Shown here piece after piece: positions 59,596-64,000 of a stretch of 64,000 nucleotides of DNA; the stretch's first letter is position 1, and each line of letters opens with the position of its first letter. The notes below the pieces were generated by a model. It was not told the DNA's origin, did no database searches, and worked only from the letters and a program-made list of their open reading frames with translations. This DNA is from Micromonospora_G sp040676775. Its GTDB lineage: Bacteria; Actinomycetota; Actinomycetes; Mycobacteriales; Micromonosporaceae. Both the position numbers and the translations under genes were made by a program. The stretch is taken from assembly GCF_040676775.1 (NCBI RefSeq), contig NZ_JBFAPP010000012.1:186001-250000 (forward strand), in the 5' to 3' direction.

Positions 59596-60276
59596 GTGAC
59601 CGCACCGACGCCGATCATCGCGCCCAGCATCCTCGCCGCGGATTTCGCGCATCTCGCCGACGAGGCCAGGGTGGTCGAGTCCGCGGCCGACTGGCTGCAT
59701 GTCGATGTGATGGACAACCACTTCGTGCCCAACCTGACCATCGGGCTGCCGGTGGTGCAGAGCCTGCTCGCGGTCACCACGCTGCCGTTCGACGTACATC
59801 TCATGATCGAGGACCCGAGGCGGTGGGCGCCGGCCTACGCCGACGCCGGGGCGTACAACGTGACCTTCCATGCCGAGGCGTGCGACAACCCGGTGGCGCT
59901 GGCCAAGGACCTGCGTTCGGCGGGTGCGAAGGCGGGGCTGGCGATCGACCGGGACACCCCGATCGAGCCGTACCTGGACCTGCTGCCGAGCTTCGACACC
60001 CTGCTGATCATGACGATCAAGGCGGGGTTCGGTGGGCAGCGCTTCATCCCCGAACTGCTGGAGAAGGTCCGGGCCGCCCGCCGGCACGCGGCAACCGGTC
60101 ACCTCGAACTGCGGATCGAGGTCGACGGTGGGATCGCCGCCGACACCATCGAGCAGGCCGCGGCGGCTGGCGCGGACGCCTTCGTGGCCGGCACCGCCGT
60201 CTACGGCGCGGACGATCCGGCGGCGGCGATCGGCCACCTGCGAGGCCTGGCCCAGCGGGCTGTGTCGCGATCGTGA
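59596..60276 (+). CDS. rpe: Ribulose-phosphate 3-epimerase
   Basis: A 226-residue TIM-barrel enzyme of the pentose phosphate pathway that interconverts ribulose 5-phosphate and xylulose 5-phosphate. PIIAPSILAADFAHLADE, WLHVDVMDNHFVPNLTIGLPVV with the metal-binding His and Asp, PFDVHLMIEDP, MTIKAGFGGQRFIPELLEKV and EVDGGIAADTI with the catalytic Asp are all present. GTG 59596 appears leaderless. Ribulose 5-phosphate is also the substrate of the ribB product further on, so rpe in front of the rib genes makes metabolic sense. The stop overlaps the next gene (GTGA). Confidence 0.97.
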   Translation: MTAPTPIIAPSILAADFAHLADEARVVESAADWLHVDVMDNHFVPNLTIGLPVVQSLLAVTTLPFDVHLMIEDPRRWAPAYADAGAYNVTFHAEACDNPVALAKDLRSAGAKAGLAIDRDTPIEPYLDLLPSFDTLLIMTIKAGFGGQRFIPELLEKVRAARRHAATGHLELRIEVDGGIAADTIEQAAAAGADAFVAGTAVYGADDPAAAIGHLRGLAQRAVSRS

Positions 60277-61235
60277 GCGTCGATCCGGTCGAGGAGCGCC
60301 AGGACGTGATCCTGGTGGTGGACGATGATGCCGACATCGCCCGGTTTGTCGAGTTCAATCTTCGGCTGCACGGTTTCGACGTACTCAAGGCCAGCGACGG
60401 CCAGGAAGCCCTTGAGATGATCGAGGCGCACCGGCCCGACCTCGCCGTGGTCGACCTGATGATGCCCCGGATCGACGGGCTCGAACTGACCCGCCGGCTG
60501 CGCGCCGACCCGATGACCTCCGCCCTGCCGGTGATCATGCTGACCGCCAAGGGCATGACCGTGGACAAGGTGCACGGCCTCACCGCCGGGGCCGACGACT
60601 ACCTGGTCAAACCGTTCGACACCGCCGAGTTGATCGCCCGGGTCAGCTCCACCCTGCGCCGGAACAAGGAATTCCGGGAGGTGTCCCCGCTGACCGGCCT
60701 GCCCGGCAACAGCCGGGTCCGCCGGGAGATCACCGACCGGGTACGCAGCGGCGTCGACTACGCCGTCGGCTACGTCGACATCGACCGCTTCAAGAGCGTC
60801 AACGACCGGTACGGGTTCAGCCGCGGCGACGAGTTCATCAGCGCGCTCGCCCGCAGCCTGCACCGGGCGGTGGTTTCGGTCGGGCTGCCCCCGGCGTTCC
60901 TCGGCCACATCGGCGGCGACGACTTCGTCATCGTCTGCGCCCCGGAGCAGGTACGCCCGATCACCGAGCGGGCGGTGGTCGACTTCGAGAAGACCGCCGA
61001 CGAGCTGTACGACCCCTCCGACGCCCAGCGCGGTTTCGTCGAGCTGAAGGACCGGCGGGGCACGATCAAGAAGGCCGCCCTGGTCACGCTCTCCATCGGG
61101 GTTTCCCTGTCGGTGCCCGAGCGGCGGTTCACCGACCCGCTCGAGGTGATCGCCGCAGCCTCGGAGATGAAGAGTCTGGCCAAGCACCAGCCCGGCTCGT
61201 ACGTGGCGGTCGACCGGCGCCGGGTCGAGGGCTGA
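60273..61235 (+). CDS. Response regulator with REC and degenerate GGDEF (GGDDF) domains
   Basis: 320 residues. The REC domain (about 10-125) has the acidic pocket VVDDDAD, phospho-acceptor Asp61 in VVDLMMPRIDG, Thr in MLTAKG and the lysine in LVKPFDTAEL. The second domain (about 135-315) is GGDEF-like: PLTGLPGNSRVRREI, VDIDRFKSVNDRYGFSRGDEFI, and the signature as GGDDF at 214-218, with Asp217 in place of the catalytic Glu; LSIGVSL and ASEMKSLAK close the fold. This change usually impairs cyclase activity, so it may bind rather than make c-di-GMP. It is coupled to rpe by a GTGA overlap; no partner kinase is nearby. Confidence 0.9.
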   Translation: MSVDPVEERQDVILVVDDDADIARFVEFNLRLHGFDVLKASDGQEALEMIEAHRPDLAVVDLMMPRIDGLELTRRLRADPMTSALPVIMLTAKGMTVDKVHGLTAGADDYLVKPFDTAELIARVSSTLRRNKEFREVSPLTGLPGNSRVRREITDRVRSGVDYAVGYVDIDRFKSVNDRYGFSRGDEFISALARSLHRAVVSVGLPPAFLGHIGGDDFVIVCAPEQVRPITERAVVDFEKTADELYDPSDAQRGFVELKDRRGTIKKAALVTLSIGVSLSVPERRFTDPLEVIAAASEMKSLAKHQPGSYVAVDRRRVEG

Positions 61236-61255
61236 TCCGGGGACGCCGGAATATT

Positions 61256-61273
61256 CCCGCCCGATTGGGCGGG
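61256..61273. terminator. Short hairpin after the response regulator
   Basis: CCCGCCC-GATT-GGGCGGG forms a 7-base-pair GC stem 20 bases beyond the stop, without a T run. It probably ends the rpe transcript before the riboswitch transcript begins. Confidence 0.6.
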
Positions 61274-61359
61274 AGGTGGTGATGATCAGCGCTGTGAACT
61301 AGGTCGCGTAGATGGCGATCGAGGCCCGAAACCGTGTAAGACTCACAACGTACCCACCA

Positions 61360-61536
61360 CGCGCTGGCGGGACTCGGTGAAATTCCGAACCGGCGGTGAT
61401 CCGCGGCCTCGGCCACGGTAAGCCCGCGACCCGATCGACCCTGTGTCGAGCGGTGGACCTGGTGAGAATCCGGGGCCGACGGTTGAGCGCGGGCTTCCCT
61501 GCCCGCACTCAGACAGTCCGGATGGGAGACAGCGCG
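61360..61536 (+). promoter_or_regulatory. FMN riboswitch (RFN element)
   Basis: All conserved RFN blocks occur in order: GGTGAAATTCCGAACCGGCG, then GTAAGCCCGCGACC, CTGGTGAGAATCCGGGGCCG with ACGGTTGAG, and CAGTCCGGATGGGAGA. The closing P1 stem pairs CGCGCT (61360-61365) with AGCGCG (61531-61536). It senses FMN and controls ribD-ribE-ribB(A). About 170 bases lie between P1 and ribD, room for an expression platform; a clear T-run terminator is not visible, so control may be through access to the ribosome binding site. Confidence 0.96.
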
Positions 61537-61706
61537 CGGGACGGACAGGTCTCGGCCGGCACCCTCGGGCGCCCCGGTCCGGGACTCTGCCGGGTCGGCT
61601 GTGCCGTCCCCGGGTTTCTCCGCCGCCGCCTGCGCCGGTCATGTGCCGGAATGCCTCCCCCTCGTCGCGCGTTTGACCGACGAGCGAGGAGAGTAGGGCG
61701 CAGGAC
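61537..61706 (+). other. ribD leader downstream of the riboswitch
   Basis: This 170-base stretch is very GC-rich with several GGGAC/GTCCC-type complementary blocks (around 61577-61583 and 61608-61612) that could form the switching helices. The ribD ribosome binding site is probably GAGCGAGGAGAG (61683-61694). No gene is seen in it. Confidence 0.5.
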
Positions 61707-62768
61707 ATGGTGAGCGTCTCCGCCGATGCGGCGATGCGTCGGGCGATCGAGCTGGCCGCCCGCGGCTTGGGCAGTACCAGCCCCAATCCGGTGGTCGGCT
61801 GCGTACTGCTCGACGCCGACGGCGAGTTGGTCGGCGAGGGCTTCCACGCCTACGCCGGTGGACCGCACGCCGAGATCGTCGCGCTGGCCCAGGCGGGTGC
61901 CCGCGCCCGCGGCGGCACCGCCGTGGTCACCCTCGAACCCTGCGACCACACCGGCCGTACCGGGCCGTGCACCGGCGCGCTGATCCGGGCCGGGGTGGCC
62001 CGGGTGGTGATCGGGGTGGGCGATCCGAACCTGGTCGCCTCCGGTGGCGCGGAGACCCTGCGGGCCGCGGGCGTCGAGGTCGAGATCGGGGTACGCGCCG
62101 CCGAGGTCGAAGCCGGCAACATCGCCTGGCTGACCGCCGTACGGCGGGGCCGTCCGTACGTCATCTGGAAGTACGCCTCGACGCTCGACGGGCGTTCCGC
62201 CGCGGCCGACGGCACCAGCATGTGGATCACCTCCGAGGCGGCCCGGATGGACGTGCACGCCCTGCGCGGCACCGTGGACGCGGTGATCGCCGGGGTCGGC
62301 ACGGTCATCGCCGACGACCCGCGACTGACCGCCCGGAACCTGCGCGACGGCAGCCTGGCCATCCGGCAGCCGCTGCGCGTGGTGGTGGACAGCTCCGGGC
62401 GTACCCCGGCGGATGCCCGCGTGCGCGACGGCGCCGCCCGCACCTGGGTGGTGACCACCGCGGACCTCGGCGCCAACAAGGACGACCGGGTCGACCTGGA
62501 GGCCCTGCTCGCCGAGCTGTACCAGCGTGGCGTCCGGGCCGCGCTGCTGGAGGGCGGACCGACCCTGGCCGGCGCCTTCCTCGCCCTCGGCCTGGTCGAC
62601 AAGGTCATCGGATACGTGGCACCGAAGCTGCTCGGCGCCGGCCCGGCCGCGCTCGCCGACGCCGGCCCCCGAACCATCTCCGAGGTCATCGACCTCGATT
62701 TCGTCGACATCACGCAGGTCGGTCCCGACCTGCGGATCACCGCGCTGCCCCGGAAGAGGGAGGGCTGA
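61707..62768 (+). CDS. ribD: Bifunctional pyrimidine deaminase/reductase RibD
   Basis: 353 residues. The N-terminal cytidine-deaminase-like domain has PNPVVGCVLLD, the zinc site GGPHAEIVAL and LEPCDHTGRTGPCTGALI. The C-terminal DHFR-like reductase contains VIWKYASTLDGRSAAADGTSMWIT, GTVDAVIAGVGTVIADDPRLTARN and LLEGGPTLAGAFL for NADPH and substrate. It carries out the second and third steps of riboflavin synthesis. ATG 61707 is the first codon of the riboswitch-controlled operon. Confidence 0.97.
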   Translation: MVSVSADAAMRRAIELAARGLGSTSPNPVVGCVLLDADGELVGEGFHAYAGGPHAEIVALAQAGARARGGTAVVTLEPCDHTGRTGPCTGALIRAGVARVVIGVGDPNLVASGGAETLRAAGVEVEIGVRAAEVEAGNIAWLTAVRRGRPYVIWKYASTLDGRSAAADGTSMWITSEAARMDVHALRGTVDAVIAGVGTVIADDPRLTARNLRDGSLAIRQPLRVVVDSSGRTPADARVRDGAARTWVVTTADLGANKDDRVDLEALLAELYQRGVRAALLEGGPTLAGAFLALGLVDKVIGYVAPKLLGAGPAALADAGPRTISEVIDLDFVDITQVGPDLRITALPRKREG

Positions 62769-62771
62769 GAC

Positions 62772-63377
62772 ATGTTCACCGGCATTGTCGAGGAACTGGG
62801 CGAGGTCGTGAAACTGACCGACACGGGTACGGACTCCGCGCTGATCGCGGTCCGTGGCCCGGTCGTCACCTCGGACGCCAAGCACGGCGACTCGATCTCG
62901 GTCAACGGCGTCTGTCTGACCGTGGTGGACGTCGGCGCCGACGTGTTCACCGCCGACGTGATGGGGGAGACCCTGCGCCGGTCCTCGCTCGGCGCCCTGC
63001 GCGCCGGTGACCCGGTCAACCTGGAACGGGCGGCGACGCTCGGCACCCGGCTCGGCGGGCACCTGGTGCAGGGCCACGTCGACGGGGTCGCCGAGATCAT
63101 CGGCCGGGAACCGGCCGAGCAGTGGGAGACGGTCCGGTTCTCGTTGCCGGCCGGCATCGCGCGCTACGCGGTGGAGAAGGGCTCCATCACCGTCGACGGA
63201 GTGTCCCTGACCATCTCGGAGATCGGCGACGACGCCTTCGCCGTCGGCCTGATCCCGACCACGCTCAAGCTCACCACGCTGGGGCACAAGAAGATCGGCG
63301 ACCCGGTCAACCTCGAGGTGGACGTCGTCGCCAAGTACGTCGAACGGCTACTCGGCAGCGGAAAGGCCATGTCATGA
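62772..63377 (+). CDS. ribE: Riboflavin synthase alpha chain
   Basis: 201 residues with two lumazine-binding repeats. MFTGIVEELGEVV and the paired HGDSISVNGVCLTVVDV open the first; LGGHLVQGHVDGVAEI and KGSITVDGVSLTISEI mark the second. It forms a trimer and dismutates two lumazines to riboflavin. It starts three bases after the ribD stop and overlaps the next gene by four bases (ATGA). Confidence 0.97.
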   Translation: MFTGIVEELGEVVKLTDTGTDSALIAVRGPVVTSDAKHGDSISVNGVCLTVVDVGADVFTADVMGETLRRSSLGALRAGDPVNLERAATLGTRLGGHLVQGHVDGVAEIIGREPAEQWETVRFSLPAGIARYAVEKGSITVDGVSLTISEIGDDAFAVGLIPTTLKLTTLGHKKIGDPVNLEVDVVAKYVERLLGSGKAMS

Positions 63378-64000
63378 GCGAGTCGAGCGTCATCGAATCG
63401 GATTTCGTGGAGACCGAGGTCGACACCGGGGCGGGCCCGGGCGGCGGCTCCGCCCCCGTCTTCGCCCCGATCGAGGAGGCGATCGCGCAGATCGCGGCCG
63501 GACGGCCGGTGGTCGTGGTCGACGACGCCGACCGGGAGAACGAGGGCGACCTGATCTTCGCGGCGGAGCTGGCCACGCCGGAGCTGCTGGCCTTCACCGT
63601 CCGGTACACCTCGGGCTACATCTGCGCCCCGATCACGGAGCAGGAGGCCGACCGCCTCGAACTGCCGCCGATGTACCACACCAACCAGGACCGGCGGGGC
63701 ACCGCGTACACGGTGACGGTGGATGCCCGCGAGGGTGTCACCACCGGCATCTCGGCCGCCGACCGGGCGCACACCATCCGGCTGCTCGCCGACCCGGCGA
63801 CCCAGCCGACCGACCTGGCCCGGCCGGGGCACGTGGTGCCGCTGCGGGCCCGGGCCGGCGGGGTGCTGCGCCGCGCCGGGCACACCGAGGCCGCGATCGA
63901 CCTGACCCGGCTCGCCGGGCTGCGGCCGGCCGGTGTGCTCTGCGAGCTGGTCAACGACGACGGCACCATGATGCGCCTGCCCGACCTGGAGAAGTTCAGC
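63374..64000 (+). CDS. ribB: 3,4-dihydroxy-2-butanone 4-phosphate synthase, 3' end cut by window (RibB or RibBA)
   Basis: 209 codons are visible and the frame is still open at base 64000. The DHBP synthase domain is clear: VVVVDDADRENEGDLIFAAELA (acidic loop), FTVRYTSGYICAPIT, YHTNQDRRGTAYTVTVDA, GISAADRAHTIR, then GHVVPLRARAGGVLRRAGHTEAAIDL and LVNDDGTMMRLPDL. It makes the four-carbon unit of riboflavin from ribulose 5-phosphate. In actinomycetes this domain is usually fused to GTP cyclohydrolase II (RibBA), but that part would lie outside the window. A ~30-residue Gly/Pro-rich leader precedes the domain. Confidence 0.93.
   Translation, partial: MSESSVIESDFVETEVDTGAGPGGGSAPVFAPIEEAIAQIAAGRPVVVVDDADRENEGDLIFAAELATPELLAFTVRYTSGYICAPITEQEADRLELPPMYHTNQDRRGTAYTVTVDAREGVTTGISAADRAHTIRLLADPATQPTDLARPGHVVPLRARAGGVLRRAGHTEAAIDLTRLAGLRPAGVLCELVNDDGTMMRLPDLEKFS

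Noticed and set aside
59316..60272. Frame upstream of and joined to the response regulator, crossing rpe
   Set aside because: It reads rpe out of frame; the family start is GTG 60273 in the overlap with the rpe stop.

Overview
The window is a GC-rich chromosome segment from an actinomycete. The gene set (BldD with its c-di-GMP signature, actinobacterial IHF/MihF, helicase-defective PriA, MptB-type mannosyltransferase, DUF948-alaS-ruvX-mltG-aroE order) and the gene order point to the family Micromonosporaceae (Micromonospora or a relative). That is inference from content; no search was run. Almost all of it is core-genome housekeeping DNA. Only the first ~690 bases look foreign: visibly AT-richer, ending one truncated ORF, with no recognisable gene after it.

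Layout: 1-690 low-GC edge. 693-6706 (minus): complete Opp/Dpp-type peptide/solute ABC transporter (lipoprotein binding protein, two permeases, two ATPases) ending in a DUF1684 gene. 7122-9774: aspS and a sugar-nucleotide-type SDR. 9804-11914: a self-contained HTH regulator + MFS exporter operon with two identical-arm palindromes and a probably leaderless start. 11839-12906: GNAT acetyltransferase and a small membrane protein. 12981-25552: rarA, a 987-residue repeat-rich anchored protein, DUF948, a DUF6167-like protein, alaS, ruvX, mltG, aroE, aroC, aroK. 25557-27433: alpha/beta hydrolase and WYL regulator lying inside the aro block. 27477-29023: aroB, aroQ. 28787-31830 (minus): two polyprenyl-phosphomannose-type GT-C mannosyltransferases. 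31999-33623: efp, nusB, bldD. 33877-44584: pyrimidine operon pyrR-pyrB-pyrC-carA-carB-pyrD-bioA-pyrF, preceded by a PyrR-binding RNA element next to the ribosome binding site. 44756-48433: mihF, a degenerate guanylate kinase, rpoZ, coaBC, metK. 48490-56394: priA, a nucleotide kinase-ParB-like fusion, a frameshifted cytochrome P450, def, fmt, rsmB. 56481-59170 (minus): septum-formation lipoprotein and a DUF2142 membrane protein. 59596-64000: rpe, a REC-GGDDF response regulator, an FMN riboswitch and ribD-ribE-ribB(A), cut by the window end.

Many genes are joined by 4-base ATGA/GTGA or 1-base TAATG/TGATG overlaps, so they form long translationally coupled operons. Several start codons lie 6-8 bases after a TANNNT -10 box, the arrangement expected of leaderless transcripts. 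The aro, pyr and rib blocks supply chorismate, UMP and flavin; efp/nusB, def/fmt/rsmB, aspS/alaS and rpoZ serve transcription and translation.

Most worth following up: the archaeal-type CMP-kinase/ParB-like fusion with a GGTGTG operator cluster (50746-51825); the guanylate kinase that has lost its P-loop Ser/Thr, GMP-site residues and LID; the twin-palindrome regulator/MFS operon; the PyrR translational switch; the P450 frameshift; and several lineage-specific tandem-repeat expansions inside otherwise conserved genes (987-aa protein, PriA, RsmB, WYL 3' end). No CRISPR array, tRNA, rRNA, insertion sequence or integrase was seen.
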